From: Malurus cyaneus samueli
Lineage: Eukaryota > Chordata > Aves > Passeriformes > Maluridae
Assembly: GCA_009741485.1 (NCBI GenBank)
Contig: CM019237.1
Coordinates: 51,026,050-51,090,049 of the forward strand
Reading direction: 5' to 3'
DNA length: 64,000 nucleotides
The notes beneath the pieces are model-generated. The model saw nothing but the letters and a program-made list of their open reading frames with translations. It was not told the origin of the DNA and searched no databases. The position numbers and the translations under genes are program-made. Below, piece by piece: positions 52,501 to 60,430 of this stretch. The number at the start of each line of letters is the position of its first letter. Positions within the stretch are counted from its first letter, which is position 1.

Positions 52501-54797
52501 TGTGGATATTGCCAGGTGCTGCATCCTTTCTCTGTGTTGGCATTAGGTCTAAATGCACATTTGGAAGCCAATATTTTGCAGATTTTCATCTGTTGTGTAG
52601 TGTAATTCATACAAACCCTTTAAAACACTGTATGAATGATTAGAAACATGTTTATTGCTTTTATGGAACCTCACTCAACATTCAAAGACCTTTTTCTGTT
52701 ATTAGGCAAGTATTTTTGAGGCATTTGCTGAATTGTTCCAAGCTGCTTCATCTAAACCTGCCCCTCTTGGCATCTGTGATTATCCATCATCCAGAGCAAT
52801 ATATGCCATTGACTTGATGCTTAAATGGGACACCAGCAGAGACGGTGAGAGGCTCCTTTATTTGAATGTTGAATTCATTATGTTTGTGGACCTTTTTTAG
52901 AAATGTGTTTCTTTTAACTCATACTGTTTTTCAAGCAGTGTGACCTGTGTGCTTTGTGCCTCCCACTGACACTTGAGGTTGCCTGTCTGTGGGGTTGGCA
53001 TCTGCTATGCTGGTTAATAGGAATTATGGGACAGCTACCAATTGCTTGGCTGCATCATTGCTTCCCTTGTACCCCTGCTGCTGCTACTCTCTGGAGAAAA
53101 ACAGAACAAAACAACAGTGGGGTCAGGGGGAACCAAAAGAACCCAAACAAACCACCACACACAAAACTCCGCAAACAAATGTCTGAAATACCCATCTCTC
53201 TATGAAAACCTTAGAGACATCTGATTCTCTGTGGCTTCCCGGCCTGGAGCAGTGTCTTCAGTGCACAGTTACTTGTTCACCATTTCAGTGCTATTGATGT
53301 CCTCAGAGCTGTTATTCAGTTGTTACCAAGTCTCTGCAAGAACAAGTTAGTGAAGCTGCTTCATGTTAGTGCCACAGCATGGCTGACTACCTAAAGCCCT
53401 TCTTCCAGGCAGCTGTAGAGGATTGGTAACAAAATCTGTCAAACAGACTGAATAATTTATTATCTCACCAAGAGGCCCAAAAATGTTCTGTAAATATGCC
53501 TAACCCAGACATGTGTCTCTTTTAGAGATAAAAAGTAGCAGAGGCAGCAACCAGACTCCCAGGGGAGTACTGAACAGAGCAGAGAATACTCTCCTTTCGT
53601 GGTCCTGGGTTCTCTGGGACTCAGGAGAAGTTAATTGCCTGTGGCCAGATTTGCCTGAGGAGCAATTAGATGATGTGTGTTGGATGAGTGCCTTATGCCC
53701 ACTGCTGCAGTGACTGGTTCTGTAAATATTGAGTCACTGTCATGGAGGGAAGTGATTGAGAAAAAGAGGTGTGGAATTGAACCTTTGCTGTTCAGATCAG
53801 GTGGAGTGGTTAAATGTGGGTTTGCTACATATACATTGGATGCTCTGTGCCAGAGATGTCTTGAATGGGAGAAGCAAAACAGCTCACTATCATTACTAGC
53901 TTGAGAAACACCATTGTAGTAGAAGAACCAACCTCACATGACTTCCCTGGCTGAACATGAGCTGCACAGGTCCCTCGCCGGCCTTTTGAAGATGAAGGGA
54001 GGGTGCCAGTGTCACTGCTGTAAAGCTGTAGGTTTGTCACTCCTGTGCAAAGCACAGAGAGTAGGGTTTACTTCACCATCAGAACAATCTTGACACCAGA
54101 CATGAAATAAAATCCTTTGGTTTTCTCTGCATGGAATGCATTTGATCCAGATGAAGTTTTAAAAGAAAATTAAACTTTCTGACTTCCTTTAGAAGTGACA
54201 TGAAGTAGCAGATAGGGTGGCTACAGTTGAAGAACAGGACTGCTATATACCTAAGAGGTATAAGAAAGCAAGGTTTGTAATCAAATGTGAAAGGAAAAGC
54301 AGAGTTTTCTGGAAAATGTTTCAGATTGTCAAGCAAAACAGCTGTATTAGGGAGATCCTATTAAATTGCTGCAAATTCTCATTCCAAATGAGGCATTGAG
54401 TTAGCACAGTGATTGCAGAATCTGTTGGATAACTGTCCTCTGGATAAGGATGGTGGAACACACTTGTGTGCCTCCAATAAAAAACAGCCCACTGAAACAA
54501 AAACACTTTACTGGCTTGCCAGTTTGGGTCATAAAAAATTACTCTTACCAATAATTTTCTATACATTCCTCATTAAAGACAATCAGTGATTTGGGATCTC
54601 TGTAGAACGTGTTTTAATTAGCAATGTTTATGTTTGCCTTTACAGGGAAAAGAATTATGCAGCCTCAGATCTTGGAGGTGAACTTTAATCCTGATTGTGA
54701 CAGAGCCTGTCGGTACCACCCTACCTTTTTTAATGATGTCTTCAGCACCCTATTTCTGGATGAAACTGACAACTGCCACGTAACACGCATTGTCTAA
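31447..54797 (+). CDS. TTLL12: TTLL12, tubulin-tyrosine-ligase-like protein 12 (14 coding exons)
   Basis: Cytosolic/nuclear member of the TTL family. It has no established ligase activity and is reported to affect tubulin modification, H4K20 methylation and MAVS/RIG-I signalling. Coding exons: 31447-31566, 37189-37364, 39288-39486, 41175-41334, 41933-42066, 43480-43556, 46813-46929, 47043-47237, 48820-48931, 49691-49842, 49919-50000, 50449-50517, 52706-52844, 54646-54797. They total 1884 nt, 627 residues plus stop, against 644 in human; the difference is mainly a shorter N-terminus. Domain order: N-terminal/SET-like region about 1-270, with an acidic run at 54-68, then the TTL (ATP-grasp-like) domain about 290-620 with KPWNLAR (402-408) and EVNFNPD (588-594). 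The ATG is the first in the CpG island and has a strong context (G at -3 and +4). Confidence 0.97.
31589..31738 (+). repeat. Degenerate GC-rich minisatellite-like repeat
   Basis: At least four imperfect, unequally spaced units on the theme gagcggcgctgaggg followed by cagcccc, at about 31591, 31631, 31664 and 31714, directly after exon 1. Confidence 0.65.
35041..35520 (+). other. Unexplained open reading frame in TTLL12 intron 1
   Basis: Frame open from 35041; the first ATG at 35065 gives 151 residues with a stop at 35518-35520. The predicted peptide has two hydrophobic segments (around [19 protein letters not shown] and [15 protein letters not shown]) and a more polar, charged C-terminal third. 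I recognise no family. It could be chance, a transposon relic, or an intronic/lineage-specific transcript. Not claimed as a gene. Confidence 0.25.
35711..35790. repeat. Cluster of nested inverted repeats (TAGC/GCTA motifs)
   Basis: Contains a perfect 9-bp stem cttcttagc / gctaagaag (35720-35742, loop attta), then gagcta / tagctc (35757-35769) nested within gctaac / gttagc (35749-35784). It lies immediately upstream of a CR1 tail. Confidence 0.8.
35794..35882 (+). mobile_element. CR1 LINE 3' tail fragment
   Basis: Cccaaggcagcagggatgga, then aaggtcccttctaacctgag and attcagtgatt, ending in a T run, fit the CR1 3' end. Only the terminal about 80 bp remain, as is usual for 5'-truncated avian CR1 copies. 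Confidence 0.7.
37189..37364 (+). CDS. TTLL12: TTLL12 exon 2
   Basis: 176 nt, acceptor tatttcag, donor gtgagt, phase 0 to 2. It encodes [16 protein letters not shown], an acidic tract rich in E/D (residues 54-68), then [20 protein letters not shown]. Confidence 0.96.
37365..39287 (+). other. TTLL12: TTLL12 intron 2 (1923 nt)
   Basis: No gene, RNA or confident repeat recognised. Confidence 0.65.
39288..39486 (+). CDS. TTLL12: TTLL12 exon 3
   Basis: 199 nt, acceptor cctgcag, donor gtaagt, phase 2 to 0. It encodes [20 protein letters not shown], then [19 protein letters not shown] and [11 protein letters not shown]. Much more GC-rich than the flanking introns. Confidence 0.96.
39487..41174 (+). 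other. TTLL12: TTLL12 intron 3 (1688 nt)
   Basis: No gene, RNA or confident repeat recognised. Confidence 0.65.
41175..41334 (+). CDS. TTLL12: TTLL12 exon 4
   Basis: 160 nt, acceptor cgttcag, donor gtaagt, phase 0 to 1. It encodes [19 protein letters not shown], then [19 protein letters not shown] and [10 protein letters not shown], near-identical to human. Confidence 0.97.
41335..41932 (+). other. TTLL12: TTLL12 intron 4 (598 nt)
   Basis: No gene, RNA or confident repeat recognised. Confidence 0.65.
41933..42066 (+). CDS. TTLL12: TTLL12 exon 5
   Basis: 134 nt, acceptor tgctgcag, donor gtgtaa, phase 1 to 0. It encodes [20 protein letters not shown], then [19 protein letters not shown] and DEHYQ. 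Confidence 0.96.
42067..43479 (+). other. TTLL12: TTLL12 intron 5 (1413 nt)
   Basis: No gene, RNA or confident repeat recognised. Confidence 0.65.
43480..43556 (+). CDS. TTLL12: TTLL12 exon 6
   Basis: 77 nt, acceptor ttttctag, donor gtatgt, phase 0 to 2. It encodes [20 protein letters not shown] and KDKVF. The donor is placed before gtatgt so that the split codon gives K-V-F with the next exon, as in human. Confidence 0.93.
43557..46812 (+). other. TTLL12: TTLL12 intron 6 (3256 nt)
   Basis: Contains a poly(T) tract at about 43783-43800 and a short purine-rich run near 44633-44655. No gene or recognised transposon. Confidence 0.65.
46813..46929 (+). CDS. TTLL12: TTLL12 exon 7
   Basis: 117 nt, acceptor ttttccag, donor gttaat (weak), phase 2 to 2. 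It encodes [20 protein letters not shown], then [18 protein letters not shown], the start of the TTL domain. Confidence 0.95.
   Translation, partial: GFHRHSASPQQLDTSPFCIHRQRGRSRHPLQLLTLQRL
47043..47237 (+). CDS. TTLL12: TTLL12 exon 8
   Basis: 195 nt, acceptor ttgtag, donor gtgacc, phase 2 to 2. It encodes [20 protein letters not shown], then [19 protein letters not shown] and [12 protein letters not shown]. It is separated from exon 7 by an intron of only 113 nt. Confidence 0.96.
47238..48819 (+). other. TTLL12: TTLL12 intron 8 (1582 nt)
   Basis: No gene, RNA or confident repeat recognised. Confidence 0.65.
48820..48931 (+). CDS. TTLL12: TTLL12 exon 9 (KPW motif)
   Basis: 112 nt, acceptor ctctctcag, donor gtgctt (poor), phase 2 to 0. 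It encodes [20 protein letters not shown], then [17 protein letters not shown]. The KPWNLAR stretch corresponds to the nucleotide-binding lysine region of TTL proteins. Confidence 0.95.
48932..49690 (+). other. TTLL12: TTLL12 intron 9 (759 nt)
   Basis: No gene, RNA or confident repeat recognised. The open frame of exon 9 is not interrupted at the splice site because the neighbouring frame happens to stay open to 49120. Confidence 0.65.
49691..49842 (+). CDS. TTLL12: TTLL12 exon 10
   Basis: 152 nt, acceptor tttgttgtag, donor gtactc, phase 0 to 2. It encodes [20 protein letters not shown], then [20 protein letters not shown] and [10 protein letters not shown]. Codons are strikingly GC-rich at third positions compared with other TTLL12 exons except 3. 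Confidence 0.96.
49919..50000 (+). CDS. TTLL12: TTLL12 exon 11
   Basis: 82 nt, acceptor ttccctag, donor gtaagc, phase 2 to 0. It encodes [20 protein letters not shown], then PGVTLKQ. The preceding intron is only 76 nt. Confidence 0.96.
50001..50448 (+). other. TTLL12: TTLL12 intron 11 (448 nt)
   Basis: No gene, RNA or confident repeat recognised. Confidence 0.65.
50449..50517 (+). CDS. TTLL12: TTLL12 exon 12
   Basis: 69 nt, acceptor tgttttag, donor gtaagt, phase 0 to 0. It encodes [20 protein letters not shown] and TVQ. Confidence 0.95.
50518..52705 (+). other. TTLL12: TTLL12 intron 12 (2188 nt)
   Basis: Holds the longest single open frame of the window, on the - strand (50977-51603), and an intronic AATAAA at 51455-51460. 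No repeat recognised. Confidence 0.65.
50977..51603 (-). other. Unexplained 208-codon antisense open frame in TTLL12 intron 12
   Basis: Open from an ATG at 51603 to a stop at 50977. The peptide is cysteine- and serine-rich and has no domain I recognise. On the other strand the same DNA holds a good acceptor-like site (cctttgttccag, ending about 51040) directly before an ATG and a 76-codon frame. Probably chance or the relic of an old insertion; not claimed as a gene. Confidence 0.2.
52706..52844 (+). CDS. TTLL12: TTLL12 exon 13
   Basis: 139 nt, acceptor gttattag, donor gtgaga, phase 0 to 1. It encodes [20 protein letters not shown], then [19 protein letters not shown]. Confidence 0.96.
52845..54645 (+). 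other. TTLL12: TTLL12 intron 13 (1801 nt)
   Basis: No gene or confident repeat. Short open frames at about 53513-53904 have no recognisable domain. Confidence 0.65.
54646..54797 (+). CDS. TTLL12: TTLL12 exon 14 (terminal coding)
   Basis: 152 nt of coding sequence after acceptor ctttacag. It encodes [20 protein letters not shown], then [19 protein letters not shown], and ends HVTRIV before TAA (54795-54797). EVNFNPD corresponds to the metal-binding Glu/Asn motif of TTL ligases. Confidence 0.97.
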
Positions 54798-55160
54798 CCA
54801 CAGGACACATGACTATCAATTTCCTTCTCAGACATGCTTAACAGCAGGATTTATATTTCAGTTCTATGAGCTGCTGATGCAACTGTTTTCCTATACTGAT
54901 CACCAAGGAAAAAAAAATCGTATCAGAAGAATATGCATATACCATATACTATATTGATAATCCCTTTGTCTGCATTTCCCTTGTCTTACTTCATTCTTTC
55001 TGTAAATCATTGGTGTGTATTGACAAAGTGTCTTGTTTGTTGAATATTGGAAACGTCCGAGTAGGACTTATTTTTCAGGTAGCCTGATTGCTTGCTTGCT
55101 GGGAAACATTGTGCAAGTTCCTTGTGTCAACATTAAAACTAATTTACTGAATCATGTGCG
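54798..55160 (+). other. TTLL12: TTLL12 3' UTR
   Basis: About 350 nt from the stop to just past the ATTAAA at 55132-55137. A GT-rich stretch (tgtgcgagtgtcgctgtct) follows within 25 nt, as expected of a cleavage downstream element. Confidence 0.65.
55132..55137 (+). terminator. TTLL12: Poly(A) signal ATTAAA, TTLL12
   Basis: Second most common poly(A) hexamer, with a GT-rich downstream element at about 55155-55173. Confidence 0.65.
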
Positions 55161-57434
55161 AGTGTCGCTGTCTTAACTATCCTTCCTATAAAAGGATCTA
55201 CATGCTGGTAGGTGGGAAATAATAGTATAATAATAATAGGGTATTTCAGTGCAATGAACTATGCGGTTAACAAGACTAAAGATTCTATGAATGTTCCCAT
55301 TTTCATATTTAAAAAGAGAGAAACACACCCCACAGCATTTACGAATCTTGTGCTGCTGGCTGTCATCCTTAGCCTCCCGCTTCGATCTTTCTCTCGGTCT
55401 CTCTTTGTTTTCCCAATTCTGTTATTGTGGAACTTCTGGGTAACATACCATTTCCTAACTTTCAAGGTTTTTCTTGGTTGGGCTAACTTGATGCTAAGTA
55501 ATTGCTAAAATAACACCATGTAATGTTATGATAAGTAGTTTTATGGTGTGTTCTAAATTGTATTTTATTATTTGCCAAATATGGTTGATTTTTTGATGGC
55601 TTGCTTTTGATCCTTTTGTAAATGAACATCAGTGTGCTTTTCACCTCTTGACTATATCTGATGGGGATTTCTCCTAAGAGAGAGGAATAGAACCTTGAGT
55701 TAAACCCCTGGATCTAAGGATGCAGGGCTTAACCTGCAGAGACCATTGTGGTAAGGCCCCAACATTGCTGCTCCCACACCTTTGCCATCTGGACCCCTCA
55801 CAGGGGTGGGCACCTCAGCCCAAGCAGCAAGCTCCCTGTGGGTTGGGCTTAGGCTTCAGAGAGCTGTGGAGCCTACAGCTGCAGGGACACTGGCACTTGT
55901 CAAGACACTGCAAGGCCAGCTCGGCAGGTTGCTCTCAGAGACTAGATGTTGCGTGTCTTGAAGCATCCTGGAGTGCCTGTGTCTGGTGGGAGGGGCCAGC
56001 CCTGCTTTGCTAAAGGTGAGGTCTTTGGCACCCTTCTCCACCCTATACCACCAGATTTTTGAGGAAGTGAGCAGGAGGCAATTCCTAGAGCTGCCCAGGA
56101 ATGGAGAAGCCAAAAGGAATTAAAAGGATTTGGAAATCTCTTCTCAAAGCCCTAACAGTCTTTGAACTTCAAAGTTTAGGGCCTAAGAGAAGGGTATTTG
56201 GGAGTGGGGTATCAATTTGAAATCAATCATTCCTGATCTTTCCTCAGTGCAGGGTCACTGGCTGAAATGTAGCAATTTATTGTGCAAGTTGCAAAAAATT
56301 CTGCCGTCTGTCCTGATATATGTATTCAGTGGGTGGTAGTTATTTAAGGTATTCTGCAGCAATTTGGATGTGCTGGAGAAGAAAGTACACAATTTTATAA
56401 CTGTAAGTGTTCTAAACCTTCCTTCAAGGTTTGCAAACATGCAACACATTATCCCATATGATTAGGAGCATACAGGAATATTTTCAGCTATTTCAGGTTG
56501 GTCTGCAGAAAACTGCTTTGTTCCACTGACTGCTCATAGGCAGGAGAAATAAATCATGTGACTTTGGAAAATCCAGTCACTGTGCTGGTGAGCAGAAGGG
56601 AGAGTGGGATGGCATAGCCAGAAGTGATCCTCACACCATGTTGGCTTTCTCTCAGGGAAACCAGAACCGGTTTGGACTTCTTATGTAAATGTGATTAAAG
56701 AAATGTTGTGACTGGGTTCTCACAGTTTCTTCACAGGTGCTCTGAATTTCCTGGTTTGTCTTGGCAAAGGTGAAGAGAAGAGACGAAGAGGCCGTTTTTG
56801 AGGCTAAAGCATCCTGCTGTCTTCAGTGTTCTTATGGCTCAAAACAATTCCAAAATGATACCAGCAAGGAACAAGGTTAGTAAGTTTACATGTAGTTTAA
56901 TGCATTTGTCTGACACTAGAATATACAGTTCTTCAAAGTGGAAGGCACAAATTGTTAAAAAGAGCTCTTAAACATTTCTGGAGTACACTGACCAGAAGAC
57001 AAATACCTGGTAGCTCTAGTGGGACACATCATAGCACTAAAGTGCTGTGCCTAGTGGTAAACAGAAGATTCATGCCTGTCACTGTTTGGAACACCATTCT
57101 GGAAACTCTGTTAGTGTGTGGCTGGATTTCTTGTTCTGAACATAAGGGAGTTTGAGTTCCTGCTTTCTTCTGGTAACAGTTAAAATGCTGTTGTCATGTA
57201 GCATATAGTGCTGTAATATGGCACCAGTACTTTCCAATCAGGACTTTTAGTTTGCTGTAAAACCCAATCAGAAATTCAACCCCTTGTGGGTTGCCTAATA
57301 AAGGTGTATTTGTTTTGTCAACTTCTAATTAGAAAACTAATGGTAGAAGTAGTTCAGATAAAAATAAAATAAGGCCATAATTTTATATTAAAAAAAACCT
57401 ATTGAGAAAAAAAAATGGTTTGGCTGAAAACTGC
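55161..57434. other. Interval between convergent TTLL12 and TSPO
   Basis: No gene supported. A GC-richer block lies at about 55710-56110, without a recognised repeat family. The part nearest 57434 must include the TSPO 3' UTR. No canonical AATAAA is seen on the - strand within the first few hundred bases; an AATATA variant lies at about 57384-57389 and an ATTAAA near 56895. Confidence 0.6.
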
Positions 57435-57611
57435 TTATTCAGGTTTTTCCTTGTTGCGATTGTCCTTCCAGATCCGATAATTGAGTGCAGAAGCCAAGCT
57501 TAGCCAAGCTAAATAAGGAACCATCAAATAAGCTGCTGTTTTGTTGATGTTGTACCAGGAAGCAGCTGTAGCTGTTGCTGTACCAGTTGTGAGCAGGAGA
57601 GTCACCAACCC
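57435..57611 (-). CDS. TSPO: TSPO exon, C-terminal (residues 110-167)
   Basis: Acceptor gtgtttcag on the - strand. The exon encodes GLVTLLLTTGTATATAASWY, then YLMVPYLAWLSLASALNYRI, and ends NKEKPE before TAA. It includes helices 4 and 5 and the CRAC motif. Confidence 0.97.
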   Translation of the reverse strand, partial: GLVTLLLTTGTATATAASWYNINKTAAYLMVPYLAWLSLASALNYRIWKDNRNKEKPE

Positions 57612-60417
57612 CTGAAACACAGAATGCGGGTAAGTGTTGTTTTCACTCCTTGCATTTCCTTTACTCCACAGTCTGTCACTCTTTCCACCTGCTCTCTCTG
57701 AGTTAAATCCTTCTCAGAAAACCAGCCAGCAGGAAAAGAGTATAGATTCCTGCTGAGTTATGAATCACTTTGAGTCATAAAACAATACAACAGGTACAGG
57801 AAAGGGCAGTATACAGGTGGGATCAGAGGGAAAATTAAGTCTCTCTCATCCATACCCTCTTTAGTGGGCAGTGAGACACTTCCCAGTGTGACTTGGAGCA
57901 AGCAGACTTGTCCAGTTTGTTCATGTCACCAGTGCCACCTGAAAAGATGAGGTGTGACTGAATCTCTGATGGACTGCTGAGTCTTTCCCTGTTACAGCAC
58001 TGCATGTACAGCTAGAGAACCAGGAAAATATTTTGGTTTTTTATTACCAGCTTATTTTTGAGACAGGCTATTTCTCTTCAGAGAACTGCAAAAAATTAAT
58101 CTTTTCTAAAGTGGGTGTTGATCACTGAATAATGCAATAAGCTTCTTCTCACTGCTGTTTACCAGAAAGACCTGGGAATTGCAGTAAGGCATAAATGTTT
58201 ACATTTTCTAGTCACACAAAGCTCTTACCAAAGGCTGGCAGAAAGAGCTGCTTGAAATGTATCCATTTAACAGTAGTCTAGTTCTGTAAATTCTTTCAGT
58301 TGCTGCTGGCATGCATTAAAGATAATTTTAGAAAATTTCTGTAAGCCATATTCTGTACTCAGGGCCATTCTCAGGGAGAAAAGATTGAGATACAAACCTT
58401 CCATGTTGGTACCTTGTAAGTAAGAGCCTTTGATTAAGAAACTTAGTTTTACACTTACCCATCCCATTTTGTGAGCTCCAAAAAATATTGGAGTCCATGC
58501 CCAGTTTAATGCCAGGTTCCCTGCATATAGACCCAGAGGAACCACTGACTTTTCATTGAAGCCCCCCAGTTCCTTCCACACCAGGTAGGAGCCGTATCTA
58601 TAGAAAATAAAAAGTAAGTGTAATTCACTACACTGCTTAAAGCTACCACACATTTTTGATCAAATAGAATAACTTCGGTGCTAGGGTACAGATTAAGTTG
58701 GAAAATTTAGATATCCAGGCACTACTTGGCAGAGTAACTGACAGCACAGGCTTGATCAGCTTCTCTGGATAATAACATGGAGAGAAAAATTCCCAGTCAT
58801 GCTAAGAGTTCTCACTTCTAAGTGCATAGGAGCAGATAACCTACTGCATTTCAGTCTTAAAAGACATGTTGAAATGGAAACATGTCTAAGATGCAAATAG
58901 TGAAGAAACTTTGTTTTGGTTACTGGGACATGGTGCTTTAAAAATTCTAAAAATTAAACTCCACTCTTTAAGTGGATGAAATAAGTGGTATTGTGTGGGA
59001 TCCCAAAGCAAAGCTGAGTATGGGGAGCAGGAAGAAACCCTTTTATTACTTTCATGCACCATTGCTTTCACAGGGACTGAATAATGAAGCTTTGGTATCT
59101 TGGCAGTTTGATTGCAGAGAATTATTAAAGCAAAGGAAAGGGAGGGCAGGGTAAGCATTAGAAACTTAAGTTTTCTAAGTGAGTTCCAGAGCACAGTGTG
59201 GACTTGCATATGTTCATGCATCTGACTTAAACTTCAGACCAAGATCATGATGTACAAATCGAGGAAGCTAAATGTCAAGAAAGGCAGATAAGCTTATTAA
59301 ATCTTTCTTTTAGTTATTTATTGCTTTCCATACATTCAAGAGATTCTGGAGGAATGACATGTCTTGTTCATTCAAGGAATGTGTGTGCATGATGGATTAG
59401 AGAAGAAAAGCCTGCTCCTAAGTATGATCTTTTCACTGGGCTTAGATGTATGATACTTAACCAAGACCATCCCCCTTATTATACTGATTCTGCTAGGGTA
59501 TTTAACCTACTACCCAGATTTGTGATGAGGAATCCAGACACAGGGTTACAGATTGTGCAATCAACTTGAAGGAAGTTGGGAAAGCCACCCACCTCTTTTC
59601 TCCCTGATAAATGGCATATTTTTATTCACAGGCCAGTAATGATCTCATTCAAATGTTAACTCTTGAAATATGCAAGTATTACACTTAAGTAAGTTAAAAA
59701 GTACAGTCTGTAAGAGCAGAAAGAAAAGAGATTACTGGTGGGGAGGGACAGGACATGAGGCTATTAAAATTACAAAGTTTTTCTGGAAAGAAAATGAAAC
59801 CAAAATGAGAGAATGTGGGAGTGCCAGTCTAGCATTCAGTTTCATCCATTGCATTATTGAGCTCTGTCAGAACAGTTCTATCCTGATTTCCCTAAACTAC
59901 TAGAGGACATACTTAGAAGAAGTCCCAGTGCTTCCTTGCTCCACTGTTTCCAGCTTGGCAAGTTCTTCCCCTCAGAATGAATGAGGAAAGCAACTTAATG
60001 GCAGCTTCTCAAGCTCCTGCTTCTGGTGTGGATACTTCTGCATGCAAAATGTCCTATTAAACCCACACACAACTCCCAAGACCTGTTTTTGCCTGTTAAA
60101 GAGGCAGCTTGACACAGTTTCTTACAAACATACAACCACAGGAGTACAGTCATAGTTCTCTGCTCCAGCATGATACAAAAAGCAAGTCTGAGATCAGATA
60201 AGTGCCTTAATACAATGTGAAAAACATACCCCATAGATGTATAGAGAGTTCCCCAAACAGGAGCAAACACCCAGTTAGGTGGACACCAGGATGGCTTCTG
60301 TAGAGTTTCATACCATGTTGGGATTTCCTTTTTGGTTATACTGCTTCCTAAAAATCCTCCTGCATGGGGCAGGAGCGTGAAACCTACTGCTGGGGCCCAA
60401 GCTGGTACCACTTCCAT
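57435..60417 (-). CDS. TSPO: TSPO, translocator protein 18 kDa (3 coding exons)
   Basis: Outer mitochondrial membrane protein of five transmembrane helices that binds cholesterol and porphyrins and the classical benzodiazepine-site ligands. Coding exons on the - strand are 60417-60230, 58597-58459 and 57611-57435: 188 + 139 + 177 nt, 167 residues (human 169). Family landmarks: W7-A-P9 with G12-F13 near the N-terminus; KPSWCPPNWVFAPVWGTLY (41-59); YGSYLVWKELGGF (64-76); GLYAGNLALNWAWTPIFFGA (85-104); and a C-terminal cholesterol-recognition (CRAC) motif L152-N-Y154 with K158. The exon junctions fall at the same residues as in human TSPO. The gene is tail-to-tail with TTLL12, as in mammals. Confidence 0.97.
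57612..58458 (-). other. TSPO: TSPO intron (847 nt)
   Basis: Donor gtaagt at 58458 and acceptor gtgtttcag. No gene or repeat recognised inside. Confidence 0.7.
58459..58597 (-). CDS. TSPO: TSPO exon, middle (residues 63-109)
   Basis: 139 nt between acceptor ttctatag and donor gtaagt on the - strand, phase 2 to 0. It encodes GSYLVWKELGGFNEKSVVPL, then YAGNLALNWAWTPIFFGAHK and MGW, the most conserved part of the family. Confidence 0.97.
58598..60229 (-). other. TSPO: TSPO intron (1632 nt)
   Basis: No gene, RNA or repeat recognised. An open frame continues from the upstream exon to 59995 but lies past the donor gtatgt. Confidence 0.7.
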
Positions 60418-60430
60418 TGAGACAGCAAAT
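60230..60430 (-). CDS. TSPO: TSPO first coding exon with 13 nt of 5' UTR
   Basis: Acceptor tttgtttcag ends at 60431. The ATG at 60417-60415 lies 13 nt inside the exon, matching the mammalian arrangement of a non-coding exon 1 followed by an exon with the start near its 5' end. Residues 1-62 plus two bases are encoded, and the donor is gtatgt. The N-terminus is a few residues longer than, and diverged from, the mammalian one. Confidence 0.95.

Noticed and set aside
55710..56110. Possible gene in the TTLL12-TSPO interval (97- and 85-codon frames)
   Set aside because: GC-driven frames on opposite strands, without splice-compatible homology or recognisable domains.
59995..60229. Extension of the first TSPO coding exon as a 140-codon protein
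   Set aside because: The frame runs past a good gtatgt donor. The following exon at 58597 restores the family sequence, so the extra residues are intronic.
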